In this document: positions 1 through 11,700 of the stretch, piece by piece
How positions within the stretch are numbered: position 1 is the first letter of the stretch
How the letters are laid out: the number at the start of each line of letters is the position of its first letter
Assembly (NCBI GenBank): GCA_905221605.1
Contig: CAJNDS010000021.1
Span: 87,001-151,000 of the forward strand
Direction: 5' to 3'
Source: Symbiodinium natans
Taxonomy: Eukaryota > Sar > Dinophyceae > Suessiales > Symbiodiniaceae
DNA: 64,000 nucleotides
Translations under genes and position numbers: made by a program
Notes under the pieces: model-generated
The model's input: the letters and a program-made list of their open reading frames with translations, nothing else
The model's database searches: none
Told to the model about the DNA's origin: nothing

Positions 1-3000
1 GCCAGACGTGTAGGGCGCTGATGATTCACTAAGCTGGCCACGAGGTCCACATGGTTGTTCCAAGCTGCCAGCCAATCTTCAAAAGGGCTCTCAGTGAGCT
101 GGGAGTCCAGATGACTCGGAGTATGCTGCACACGGAATGTTGGGACTGGCAACTGTTCAAGCAGAGCTGCGAGCCGCTTCCAGAGGTCATGATTGTCGTC
201 TGGCAGTGAGGTGTCACCAGCTTGCAAAGTCCACACCCCATCCACAACATTCTTAGCATCCGCCCAGACCACAGTGTCACAGCGATGCTGCAATGCCCAC
301 CGCGCGGCTGAAATCATGGCTGTAAGCTCTGCCCGTGGGGCGGTTTGGTGAAGGCCTGGCAAAAACCCTCCTGAAACCACCAACCCAACATCCCCCAAAG
401 TAACACCCCATGCCGCCAGGGCAAAGTCGGCGTGACAGGAATGATCGCAAGCTCCATCTGTGAAGAGATGCTGGACTGACCTTGTCGTGGGACCACTGTA
501 GAACACGGCGGTATGGTCTGGCAAGGCATGCAGCTCTGCACGAAGCTGTGCAAGGTGTGGGTTACGAGCAGGCAAGAGGTGATGACGCAAAGAAACTGGC
601 AGAGAGGGCCACTCCTGGCAAACCCAGATGTGCTGCCTACGTTGACTCGCAAAGCATGGGCAATGACAAACTCGATGTTCAACCGTGTCCGGCTCATGAC
701 ACATCACACAAAGCCCACTTTGGCTCAGGTCATACTTGGCATGTTGTGCACCAAAAAGAAAAGCACCTGAACGGATGGCGCAAAGCCTGGCCAAGTCAAG
801 AGGAGTATGCTGCGAAGCATCTGCAGACAAAAGCGCTACATCCAAACCGTCCAGATCACACATAGTCTGTCTGTGCCTGACTTGTGCGCTGACAAAATCC
901 AGCCAGGCCTGCTCCAAGAGCCGGCGTAGAAGCGCAACCGGGCACTCCAGCAGGTTGTGTGTCAAACCTTCAGCATCTTGGAGGAACGGCGGGCGCAACA
1001 CCATCCAGCCGACAGCAGACAGAAGCTGAACCAATTTGGTGAAAGGGCCATGTAGGCTCTGCCCATCGTAGCGGCTCATGAACAGTTGCCACTCTGAAAG
1101 CAACGACGGCACCTTGAAAAGCAAGCGGCGAAGCAACATTACACTGTGCCAGAGCTCATAAAAGCCAGGGTCTGCCTCCATGTTGGCTGCCAATGACAGA
1201 CGAAGCAGGGAGTTACTACCCGCCGGGCAAATACTAAGTGCCTTGGTGGCAGCACTGCGAAGACGCCCCAAGTGCGCAGCACCTAGAGGGCAAGCGGGTG
1301 AGCCATGCAAAGCTCGTGCCCAGAATTTCGAGGGCAACACTGCACGCTTCAAGGCCAAAGGCGCGCGTGAGCGGCGTAGCTTCTGCCACAAAGGCGTCAA
1401 ACTACTGCAACGTTGAGCCAGCAGAGCATTTCGGGTGGCGCTGCCATAGGAAAGCACACCGCCTAACTCACGGGCCTGAGTCTGCACGGTGAGCCCGAGC
1501 CCAGTCAAGACTCGACGGCCTGTAGAGCAAGTGGACCAAACAAATGTCTTAAAAGCATCCAGCTCTAGATCAAGCAAGCTGCCAAAACATTGGGTCAAGT
1601 TGTAGCCCTGGATCAACTGACCGACAGCGTTTGCCGTAAAGGCCAAGTTATCCACGTAGGATAAGGAGCGCACTGAGGGAGCATACACCTGGAGGTACCG
1701 GTGGTAAATCCAGTCGGCGAGAACCATAGCGACTGGTGACAAAGGATCACCTTCCGGAAATCCGCAGGACGAAGGGATGGCCTGACTGACGGAATCATGC
1801 ACCGTAATGCGACGAACTGTGCCGGCCAAAAATGCGGCCCATGGGGTGAGGACTCGCCCTGGAAACCCCACATGTGAAGCCACACATAGCAAAGGTTGGC
1901 GCGGCAGTTGGTTGAAGGCCTTAACAAGGTCCGTGCTAAGGCCATGCAAATCTCCAGAACCTTGACAGCAGAGCTCTACCTGGACCTGCACAGTATACCA
2001 CAGTTCCGCTGCCTCGTGGCCGGGAAGAAATCCAAACATCTCATGTGAGATCGACTGGCGGAGTTGCTGCAACAGTTGCCGAGCACGTATGCCTGACCAA
2101 GCGCGAAAAATCACCGAGTAAAGGCAGATCGGCCGAAACGCCTGGGCGTCAGTGCGCCCATTCTGCTTGGACAGCAAGATGACAAAGCCATGAAGTAGCT
2201 GTGCAGGCCACGCCGCTGCACCAGCTTCAATGTGTTCGAGAAGTGACAACAACTGGCGCGTGCGAGCCGGAGGCAGGTTTAGGAGATCATCTCTCGCCCA
2301 ACCGTCAGGGCCGCGCGCCGCTTTGGGCTTGAAGCGGCGTACCGCTGCATACCAAACATCCTCAGTGATATCTGGGAGGTCAAAGCTGAGACGAGGAAGG
2401 AAAGCCGAGGCAAAGCCGAGAACACGAGTCCAGCAATCAAGGGAAGTGTCGCGATGACGCTGCCATCTCGCAGACCAAAGGGAAACGAATTCAGACCGAA
2501 CATCAGAAGTGCTGTGGAGCGTCTGTACTTGCTCCAACTCCTGATCCACTGCGGGGCAATCGTTTGCCGAAAGAGTGCAGATAGCGCCATCGCTAAAAAG
2601 TGGCTGCGCCTGGGCACCATCCAGAGTCCAATGGTTGGCGCCACGTTGGTCCGGCGCAGAGTCCAACTGCACAGTACACCCATCGGGCTCAACCGCCAAA
2701 ATGGCGTGACAATGATGCAGGCTCAGAACGTCAACCTGCGGGGGGGCTGGGTCCCGTAAGTCAAGGTAAAGCTGCTTCTTGGAGTTGTCATAGCGCTCCG
2801 CTAGGAGCTTTCCACGCTGCGCCAAATGCCAGCGCTCAAAGTTGCGAAAGTTGACACGGAAATCCAGGAAAAGCGCTTCTGCTAGCTCCAGGCCGGGCAA
2901 CAGGTGTGGCAAATGATGAGGAGAACCTGCAAGCTTTGTGGCGCGAGAGCGCCACCAGATCATGAACCCGCCCTGAAACCCTTTAGCACTTAGGATCGCC

Positions 3001-4382
3001 TGCCACAGCGAGAGCTGATAATCCAACACGGCCGGGGCATCGCGCCCAGCCTTCAGAGAATGGAGCAGGCTCTGGAGCCGACGTAGCTGCTTGAACCAGC
3101 GGATAACCTCCGCCCCAAGGCCATCGTGCGCAAGCTGTTCTTCACCTGGCCGGCTGGGTTTGGGCGGGATGTTCACTTGACGAGTCACAGGGCGCAAACG
3201 CCTGCCACGACCAAAACACTTGGCAGGAAGACGCGATCCAGGAGCATCTGACACATGCCCCTGTAGGCTTCGCTCCACGGCATGTGAGAATTTAGCAAAC
3301 CACTCGGTGGAATTGGCCGAGTTCACTGGTGCATGGTCACCCACAGCGTGCCACGAGTCGACACGCACATCACACCAGGGAATGGAATGCGGGAGTGGCC
3401 AAGACTGACGCGAAACGGTATCACTCGAGAGCGCCAGCTCAGCAATTACGGTGCTATGTTCCTGGAAAATTTCTGTCACATGAACCCGGGAAAGGACTGT
3501 GAGGGCTTCAGGCGAAAGCCAGACAAAATCACGGACGGTTGTGCCTTTGCACGTTGCCTGCGGCTCCTGGGCCCACCACAGCTGGGCAACCTCCTGCGCT
3601 TCCGCCCAGCCATGTTGGCGCCAAATGTCTGTCTCGGACAGTTGCGCGAGGCTGTGATTGAAGTCACCTACAATCAGGCGAATACCGTGACTGCCAAGCA
3701 CTAACTCCCTAGTGACATGAGAGAGCATGGCATTAGTCCGTTGTCTGGCATCCGGCCATGTGGGGCCCATGGGGTAGCCATAAACTGTTTGAACAGTGAC
3801 GGTGTGGCCTGCCACGTAGTGCTGGGCACACAGAACGCGACCAGTGGCATACAAGTCAGGCGGCCAGTTCAACTGCAAAACACGAGAAGGAAAATCGGAA
3901 GCCTGCAAGACTCCTGTCCAACTACCAGCCCACAGAGAGTTGGATCTCAGAGGGGCGTCCGCTCCTGTCAGGACTCTAACGCACCGGTGTTGCGCGCGTG
4001 CTGCCGCTTGCAGCCCGCGGCGGGCGGCAGGCAAGGTGACACCGGATAACTGTGTCTCCGCAAAACAATGAATGCCTGGCTGCAATTCTGAGCAAAGAGC
4101 CTCCTTGCCACGGAGGCCGGAGGGATTACTGGAGCTGACCCAGAGAACATCTGGACCAGGATTCGAAGCCTCCCCAATGCGGCAAAACCCACAACCGCAA
4201 GCAGGGGACACAGGTGCATCAAAGGCCTGCCGACCGAAAGGCGCAGAAGGATTGGGACTCGGAAGTCCAGAACAGATCTGGACGAACCCACAGAGGAGGA
4301 GTCCAAGAAAGCCGAATGATGGGAAGAAAGAGCGTATACCCGGCCTGTCTCGCTTCCCACGAAGACAATCGGCCCGCCTTAG
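1..4382 (-). CDS. Non-LTR retrotransposon ORF2: endonuclease, reverse transcriptase, RNase H (partial, runs off left edge)
   Basis: The minus-strand frame is open from the TGA at 4383-4385 to the window edge, about 1,460 codons without a stop. An APE/EEP endonuclease comes first: EASNPGP near 4152-4172, then FAETQLSG, GDFN and a GDHAPV motif equivalent to the catalytic SDH. Reverse transcriptase follows, with FRPICLYS, motif A DLVKAFN (1911-1934), motif B GFPEGDPLSP (1743-1763) and motif C YVDN (1647-1658) where YxDD is usual. A C-terminal RNase H shows TDGAC, PRAEL and VWADAKN. These domains are those of LINE elements that nick target DNA and reverse-transcribe their own RNA. It lies in the same frame as upstream ORF1. 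The first in-frame ATG (3768-3770) is inside the endonuclease, so normal initiation would remove the catalytic Glu. The 3' end and tail lie outside the window. The uninterrupted frame suggests a young copy. Confidence 0.9.
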
Positions 4383-6446
4383 TCAGGTCCGCTGCTTTTT
4401 GTCAGCAAAGAGCGCCTGAATCTGTTCCATTTGCAACGCAAGTTGATGAGTGAGCTCTTTCTGCACGCCACTCACGGCCTGTGTGACAGTGCTCTGCACC
4501 TCGGAGCGGAGTTGACCAAGTGCAGCTTGCTGATCCTTGACAGTGGCCTGAAGGCCGGACATAGCATGGGCTTGCTCTGACACCTTTGAACCGAAGCTCT
4601 GAAACCAGCCCTCGAATTTCTGATTCTGATGTTTGAGTTCCGTCATGTTTACCTCCAGAGCATGGAGACGCTTGTCGTGCTCTGTGAGGCCAGGCGGCGG
4701 CGCGGCAGCTTCAAGCTGAGTGCGCGCCATACTCTCCAGGTCCTGACGGAGGCCATCTTCAATTTGGGTCAGTTTGGTCAGGGCACCGTTCGATGGCCCA
4801 ACCCCAGAGCGCATGGGCACATCAGCAGAGGCTCGCGCCTTGGACCAAGGATCCTGACCAAAACTCCAAGGGTCAACTGCAGGTGTAGGGGCGGAATCAT
4901 CATCCAGAAGGATGTGCTGGCGAGTCTTCTGAGATGCACAAACACTGACTGCGCACGGCTTGCGGGCATGATCCGCGAGCTTGGTCACCAGTACGAAGTT
5001 TTTGCCGTGCGGCAGGGCCTGCGCAGCAGGCTCCTCCGAGGCTCCGACGACCCACGCAGATCCTGCGCTGTCTCCGCGATCTGGCTGCAGGGGCTTGGCG
5101 TTCCAAGACCAGGACTTGAGGAGCTGGACAACTCCGGCTCGTTGGAAGCCGAACGGCAGCGGATGCAACCGGTAACGGAACAAAACACGGACCTTGGAGA
5201 ATGCATGCTGAGGACGAACAGCAGTGAAGACAGCTTGCTCATCGCTATCTCGAACACGCAGCCCGTACCTACATCCCAACCGCGCGAGTCCCAAGGATTT
5301 GCTGCAGGTCTGGTGCGCATGCTGCGCTTGCGCAAGGCCTGCTCCTGGGAGCCACACTACGGCCCATCCCGGGTGCGTGCCTGAACCGTCCTCAGCACGT
5401 GGCTCCACATACAACCCTGGGCACACAATCTTAAACAAGTGATTGGGAGCAGAGGCTGGAACCCGAACGTACGCCTGAAACACTGCTGCCTCGGCAGGCT
5501 TGGTCTTGCCTCCAGACGACTTGGTGAACATGCGGGCCCACACATCGAGCAAGAGACGGTCAACCTCCTCCTCCACTGCTGGATGAAAGCCCGCGCAAGA
5601 CTGGTTGCACGCAGCATCCTTGCAGACTTTCATGCCGGGTACGTTTTGCATCAGAGCGCGGAGCGGCGCTTCAACCACTTGATCCCACGGGATCTGCGCT
5701 TCATCCCGGTACAGGTTTACGCGGCACACAATCGTTTCAATGCCCTCAACGTCGATGGCATCCGACTGTGCCAAAAGTACCTCCTCATCCCCAAGTTGGA
5801 TCAGGGACCCAAGCACTAACACGGCTTCACCCGTAGGCGCATACAGGGCAGGAAACCGGACGGTGGTGACCCGGGCTAATGGATGAGCGGTGACAGGAAT
5901 CTCCGCGGTCACAAGCAGAGCAAGAGCTTCAACCGACAAACTGCGGCCATCCGACAGGAAGGGAGCCGCTTGCTGCGGCGAGACAAAGCAGACGCCAGAT
6001 GCCTGGGATTGCACTTCATGAAAGGCCAGCTGCTTCAAAGGCGTGCTGTCCGCAGCAACAAAGCTACCAGGCGAAAGCTGCAAGTGTCCAGCATCAACCT
6101 GAAGCGGCACTTGCATGTGCGAACGGGCGCCCTTCTGCTTCTTTGCCTTGGGGTGTGGCACTGAAGTTCCATGCCGTTGCTGTGCTTTGTGCTCAATGTA
6201 CGCCTGGAGCTCCTCTGAGCTGACATACTTAAAATTGCTGCCTGGCTTAGCAGCGGCCGCCTTCAAAGCCTGCCAGGGATTGCTGGCCTGAAGAGCAAGC
6301 GCGATTGGACCAGCGCCTACCTTCTTAACTGCTGCCTTGACTCTATCATTCACAGCATCTTGCGGCACCCCATGCGTGCACAAAATGCTGGTAAGAGCTG
6401 CCTCCTGCTCGGAGCTCAGGCCACCATGACCCATACGAGTACTCAT
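4383..6446 (-). CDS. Non-LTR retrotransposon ORF1 (gag-like, 687 aa)
   Basis: This 687-aa frame starts MSTRMGHGGLS and ends in TGA at 4383-4385, directly in frame with the endonuclease/RT region. Residues about 1-75 are small, helical and Ala-rich. A basic stretch with KAKKQKGAR lies near residue 100. A Cys/His cluster, CKDAACNQSC followed by AGFH, sits near residue 280 and could bind zinc. The last 130 residues are rich in Gln, Glu and Leu in heptad-like spacing and probably form a coiled coil, as in trimeric LINE ORF1 proteins. I see no classical RRM or CCHC knuckle. By position it should be the RNA-binding partner of ORF2. The function is inferred from its position before an APE-RT-RNase H frame. 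Confidence 0.8.
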   Translation of the reverse strand: MSTRMGHGGLSSEQEAALTSILCTHGVPQDAVNDRVKAAVKKVGAGPIALALQASNPWQALKAAAAKPGSNFKYVSSEELQAYIEHKAQQRHGTSVPHPKAKKQKGARSHMQVPLQVDAGHLQLSPGSFVAADSTPLKQLAFHEVQSQASGVCFVSPQQAAPFLSDGRSLSVEALALLVTAEIPVTAHPLARVTTVRFPALYAPTGEAVLVLGSLIQLGDEEVLLAQSDAIDVEGIETIVCRVNLYRDEAQIPWDQVVEAPLRALMQNVPGMKVCKDAACNQSCAGFHPAVEEEVDRLLLDVWARMFTKSSGGKTKPAEAAVFQAYVRVPASAPNHLFKIVCPGLYVEPRAEDGSGTHPGWAVVWLPGAGLAQAQHAHQTCSKSLGLARLGCRYGLRVRDSDEQAVFTAVRPQHAFSKVRVLFRYRLHPLPFGFQRAGVVQLLKSWSWNAKPLQPDRGDSAGSAWVVGASEEPAAQALPHGKNFVLVTKLADHARKPCAVSVCASQKTRQHILLDDDSAPTPAVDPWSFGQDPWSKARASADVPMRSGVGPSNGALTKLTQIEDGLRQDLESMARTQLEAAAPPPGLTEHDKRLHALEVNMTELKHQNQKFEGWFQSFGSKVSEQAHAMSGLQATVKDQQAALGQLRSEVQSTVTQAVSGVQKELTHQLALQMEQIQALFADKKQRT

Positions 6447-6953
6447 TGCACACAGGTTAGGAACTCTCGAGGTTCAGCTGCCCCAGCCTGACCCCTGGGA
6501 GGACTCGAGCCCAGGCTCCTATAAGCCCTATAAGCCCTATAAGCCCCATAAACCCTATACGCCCTATAAGCCCACACAAGCCCTATAATCCCCATAAACC
6601 CCATAAACCCTGTAACGCCCTAAGCCAGCCCTCCGTGAGTTTGGGAGGAGCTGGAGCGGAACGTGGCCTCCGCTGTTGAGGCAGCTCGGAGGAGCAGGCC
6701 TCGACTTCCTGCTCTTGATGACTGAGACGAGACTTTCTCTTTGAGACTTTGTGCTCAGGGTTGAGGGCTTGCTGGGGGGCTTTGGGGTTTTTGGGGTTCC
6801 TCTGGGGCTTCGGAAGTTCAGGGTTTGAGGGTTTATGGTTGAGGAGTGCGGGGGGTGCCCTGCGCTGTCAGGGAGCTTGTGCAGCAAAGCCCGGCCCCCG
6901 GTGCCACAGGAGAGGTGTCTTTTTTGAGCACTTGCTTTTTGTTTTGCTTCGCA
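6447..6953 (-). promoter_or_regulatory. Presumed 5' leader of the retroelement with TATAAGCCC-type tandem repeats
   Basis: Immediately upstream of ORF1, 6519-6612 holds about ten imperfect copies of a 9-11 bp unit (TATAAGCCC, CATAAACCC, TATACGCCC on the plus strand). By position this would be the element's 5' untranslated or promoter end, but the true boundary is not visible. The units resemble decayed CCCTAAA, so it may simply be host telomere-like sequence at the insertion site. 6620-6950 holds no recognisable gene. Confidence 0.35.
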
Positions 6954-7050
6954 CTTGGAGCTCTGAGGGTTTAGGGTTTGGAGTTTGGGGTTTGCGGTGT
7001 AGGGTTTGGGGATGTTTGGGGTTTAGGGTTTAGGGTTTAGGGTATAGGGT
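6954..7050 (+). repeat. Degenerate TTTAGGG array
   Basis: Variants of TTTAGGG and TTTGGGG run across this segment, ending in three perfect TTTAGGG units near 7023-7043. The adjoining sequence on both sides is unique, so this is an interstitial array, not a chromosome end. Confidence 0.85.
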
Positions 7051-8381
7051 TGATCGTCTGCAGCTATCCTTTCAGGCTCAACCCGCTGCCGGTGCTTTAG
7101 GGCCCTTTTGTGTCCAGGTCTTAGGAATGGCGGCGCTGGGCGAAGCAGAAGAGATCCTGCTGTACTACTCCGGGGACTCCGCGCTGGATCCCCCGAGGCT
7201 GAGTCTGAGTGGCCCATGGCACGCGGATGGGCGGCTTTTGCGACTTTGGGTACAGAATCGATAAGCATGAAGACCAAGCAGTGAGAATACGTACGTATAT
7301 GACTAGAGGAATGTAAGTTGAATGTGATTACAGAAACATATTAAACATGGCCAGCTTGATGCTGCCAGTATCAGTATCAATATCAATGTATTTTGATCAT
7401 AAGCATAGACATCCATATAGCTGTACGTATCATATAGATATAAGTGCAGTTGTACATGTATAGATACAAATCCGAATGCACGTATGTTCGTCATATGAAG
7501 TATATACTGCGCAAATACAAATGCACGCGCATGTGTACGCCTGTACATAGGAAACAAGTCGAGTGTTAGTGGCCGCGGGAACAGCCTTCAAACATGAACA
7601 ACTCCAGGCCCTCATTTCTAAACACTGCACTCTGGATGCGGCATGCATTCGCATTCTACACAAGGATCACGTCCTTCCAGTGCGCTCTTTGCGCACCTCA
7701 GGTGAGGCGCACTGGAGCCATCGGGGGATGTCACAGAGGGCTCATATGTACGGGCTCGCATTCCACGCCTTTGTGGCTGTCAGAACAAAAAAACTCATTC
7801 TGTGGAGTCTTGAACCTCTCGTCCGGCGACATCGTGGGCGATCCGCACCTCGATTAACCTCCATGTTTCGAAGCTGTGTCTTCGAGACCCAAGCCCTTCA
7901 GTGTTTTAGTTTGCTTTTTGGGGAGCGAGCCCATGTCAAAACTCTTGCCGTTAAACCGACTGAAGGCCTGCACACCTTGGAGCCCCCACGGAGTCCCTGC
8001 TCGTAGATAAGAAGCCTGACTGTGCCATCATGCAGAAGAACGGAGGGCTTTGCACTCCAGCTTCATGTTGCCGTGTTCAAAGTATCTTGAGGTGCCTAAG
8101 CTAAGGTTACGCAACTTCCCAAGCGAAACAACACACATAAGCTCTTCTTCGTGGTGTTCCAAGTCGTTCGACACCTCACTTCGGCAGTGTTCGGGCCTGG
8201 GCGAGAGCAGGGGAAACCGATCAACCCCAAATCCTCAACCCAAGCAGAGGGTTCGCAGACACACGCGAACCGCCACGAAGGAACAGAAGTTGTTCAGAGC
8301 ATTTGTGAGCAGATCCGAGACGGAGCTGCCTATGCACTGAAGATGCGCCATGTCCTTTGTCTTGATAGCAAATGTAGATTT
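7051..8381. other. No gene recognised
   Basis: AT-richer sequence around 7290-7560 (short GTAT/ACAT-rich tracts) is followed by mixed sequence with only short frames of unconvincing composition. No motif, domain or exon with matching phases was recognised. Confidence 0.5.
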
Positions 8382-8486
8382 GGAGGGTTTACGATGTTAG
8401 GGGTGCCTTATTGATGTCCTCATTTTCTGGGGATCCTACTATTTGGGGGTTTTATTTTCGGGGTCCCCTATTTTCGTAAACCCCCC
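8382..8486. repeat. ~100 bp inverted-repeat element, family I, copy a
   Basis: The left end reads GGAGGGTTTACG and the right end, reversed, GGGGGGTTTACGAAAATAGG, giving terminal inverted repeats. The interior carries the family-conserved GGGATCCTACTATTTGGGG. Seven related copies occur in the window. It is MITE-like in structure; no target-site duplication could be settled by eye. Confidence 0.75.
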
Positions 8487-8628
8487 ATTTTGCTTCAGAC
8501 TGGGAACCATGGAAACATGCGAGCTTGAGTTTTTTGGGAGACCTTTGCCTCGCCATGTGCCATCGTGACCCAACTTTCCAAGGCACATTGTGCATAAACG
8601 CTTCCCCTTCACATGCATGCAAGTATGA

Positions 8629-8653
8629 ATATATATATATATATATATATATA
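8629..8653. repeat. (AT)n microsatellite
   Basis: About 12 perfect AT dinucleotides. Confidence 0.95.
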
Positions 8654-8756
8654 GAGCTGCGTAGACACGGCCAGCCCATGCATACAGAACAGCACATGTG
8701 TACAGAGAAGTAAGCGCAACAAAGGTGGTGGAACATGTTCTGTACAGCTCGCTGGC

Positions 8757-11700
8757 ATGTTTCGCACTCCCCGTAGCAAACACGGGGCCCTACCTTCGTT
8801 TGTGGGCAGGCCATACAAGATGAAACGGCTGGTGTACCAGAGCGCCGCTTGGCAGCTATTACGCAATTTCGAAGGCCTGAGCCGCAAAGCAAAGCTTCCC
8901 TTGCTACAGGCAGGTGATGGGGTCTTCGTCATCACTCTGAACGATCCTGCTCGGCTCAACTGCATGAGCTTGAATCTGGCGCAGGAGGCGGTGACGTTTT
9001 TCCACATCACAAACCCTTGCGCCAAGGAAATGTAGCATCCAGCACTTTCATTTGTTGATGCCTTACTTGGAGCAGGTTTCTCTGTTGCTCGTCACTTGGC
9101 TGAAGCTAAGCTGGGGTTTGTTTTTTTCTGCAGACTTCTAGCGTTAGCCGTGGGAACACACTAGCAAAGGTGCTTGAGTCTTTACCGTGCCCGCAGCAGG
9201 AGCACGTCAAGAGGGACGAGCGATGCAAAGTCATTGTGCCTGCTGCCGAGCAAGGTTGAGGGTTTAGGGTTTAGGGTTTAGGGTTTAGGGTTCTGGAGTC
9301 AAATCTCTGAGTGCTGAGGTGGACAGGCGCCGGGCGAGCTTTCTGTTCGGGCGGCAACTTCACAGATCCCAGCACAGAAGTTCCTGAAGAGGCAGGCTCC
9401 AAAGACTGCGGAGGCAGCAACAGATGTTCAAGTTGCGACGGGTGTGGGTCAGGTCTATGAGGGCTACGTCAAAGCCGCTTGGCCCGTCCTACACTAGCAG
9501 ACTATGCTGGACCTGTGTTCAAGCATGGACACAATTTTCTGGTGCAGGCAGGGATTGCAACCCGGCTGCCTGACATCTCTTTGTCGGGCCCCACGCGGGT
9601 GCGCCCGAGTGTGTGCGGGAATTGGGGGGGCAGTGCTACCTGACTTCGCCAACTATATTAGGCATACGGGTGTTCCCATAATAGGGGTACCCCTTATATA
9701 CCCCAAATTATAGAATCCCCTTTAAGAGACCCCCAAACAGGGTACCCCTATTTTCGTAAACCCCCCTTATGGAGTCTCTGGAGCCAATGCCTGAGTGCAT
9801 CCTGGTGGCGCAGGCCATGATCAAGCTGCCAAAGATATCCATCGCAGCTGTCAACGGCATGGCAATTGGTGGAGGGGTCAACCTCGCGCTGGTTTGGCAA
9901 GACTTTGTTCCTCGGCCCAATCATGGTGCAAGGCCAAGGGGTTCTCTTTGGGGTTCGCATGAGGCAATTGGGCACCGCATGTGGGCTGGACTCTCCTTCC
10001 CACTCCTCGCGAGGTATATGCCAGCCAGGCCGGCCGGCACTTCGATGTCCTTGCGCAGCGACTGCCACACAGCGGGCTCATCTTTTGTTTCTAGAAAGCC
10101 GGCGGCATCCGGACTCTGAAGTCTGCCTCGGCGAGTAGATAACTGGTAGGCCTCAAGCCCTCGAAGGCCAAACCTAGAACAGCAGAAGAAACTCACCCCT
10201 TGGTCCGAAGGATGCGTCGTTTCGCTATCCGTTTGGAGAGTTGGGCCTTGTACCGGAGTTGGGCTCGTCGGTGTTGCTGCTCCTCCGCTGCAGCTTAGGG
10301 CTCTCTAGGGTTTTGAGGTAGGGGGTTGTATGGTTCTATGGCTTTCAGGTACCAGTACCTACAACGCTACGTGTTTATTACGCATGAGCCTTCAGGCAGG
10401 TTGTCAGGATCCACCAGGATCGTGCAGCTTCAGGGCTGTTTGGAATTCAGGGTCGAAGCCAGCCCCTTGACGTTTAGAACCGTGCCCTGCGCTCCGGAGC
10501 CCAAGGCCAAAGCTGGTGGGGCTGGTGCGCGCCAAGGAACTCCTGCAGCACCTCTGGCTGCAAGACCGGGATGAAGGGCTTTTGGGTCAGGGTTTAGGGT
10601 GTAGGGTTTAGGGTTTAGGGTTTAGGGTTTAGGGTTTAGGGTCTGGCTGCAAGACGCCCGCATTAGACTGGTGGGGGGCTAAGCCATGGCTAGACGGCTC
10701 ATCCAGCCACAAGTATGGGCCCTTAAGTGGGGACCCCTTCTCTGGCCCTTATATACCCTATACAAACCAAAGGCCCATACATCAGAACCCTTTAAAGACA
10801 GTTAGGGACCCTGTTAAGGGCCCATGAAACTACCGTTAGGGTTCAGCTTTCACCAAACTGACACTCAAAAAATTGTTTGTGCGCCCAGGCTCGGCACCGA
10901 GTTCTCTGCGAAGCAGGCGCTGGAGCTCCTCAGCTGTAGTTGCTAAAAGTTGCTTTAAGGTGCTCAAAGTTGCTCAAAGTTGCTCAAAGTTGCTCAAAGT
11001 TGCTCCAAGTCGCGCAAAGTTGCTCAAAGTTGCTCAAAGTTGCTCCAAGTCGCGCAAAGTTGCTCAAAGTTGCTCAAAGTTGCTCCAAGTCGCGCAAAGT
11101 TGCTCCAAGTCGCGCAAAGTTGCTCCAAGTCGCGCAAAGTTGCTCAAAGTCGCGCAAAGTTGCTCCAAGTTGCTCAAAGTTGCTCCAAGTCGCGCAAAGT
11201 TGCTCCAAGTCGCGCAAAGTTGCTCCAAGTCGCGCAAAGTTGCTCAAAGTTGCTCAAAGTTGCTCCAAGTCGCGCAAAGTTGCTCAAAGTTGCTCAAAGT
11301 TGCTCCAAGTCGCGCAAAGTTGCTCCAAGTCGCGCAAAGTTGCTCCAAGTCGCGCAAAGTTGCTCAAAGTCGCGCAAAGTTGCTCAAAGTTGCTCAAAGT
11401 TGCTCCAAGTCGCGCAAAGTTGCTCCAAGTCGCGCAAAGTTGCTCCAAGTCGCGCAAAGTTGCTCCAAGTCGCGCAAAGTTGCTCCAAGTCGCGCAAAGT
11501 TGCTCCAAGTCGCGCAAAGTTGCTCAAGTCGCGCAAAGTTGCTCCAAGTCGCGCAAAGTTGCTCAAAGTTGCTCAAAGTTGCTCCAAGTCGCGCAAAGTT
11601 GCTCAAAGTTGCTCAAAGTTGCTCCAAGTCGCGCAAAGTTGCTCCAAGTTGCTCAAAGTTGCTCCAAGTCGCGCAAAGTTGCTCCAAGTTGCTCAAAGTT

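Noticed and set aside
1613-2692. Minus-strand frames at 1613-1945 and 2279-2692
   Set aside because: They lie in a different frame over the RT region; the continuous frame with RT motifs is the real one.
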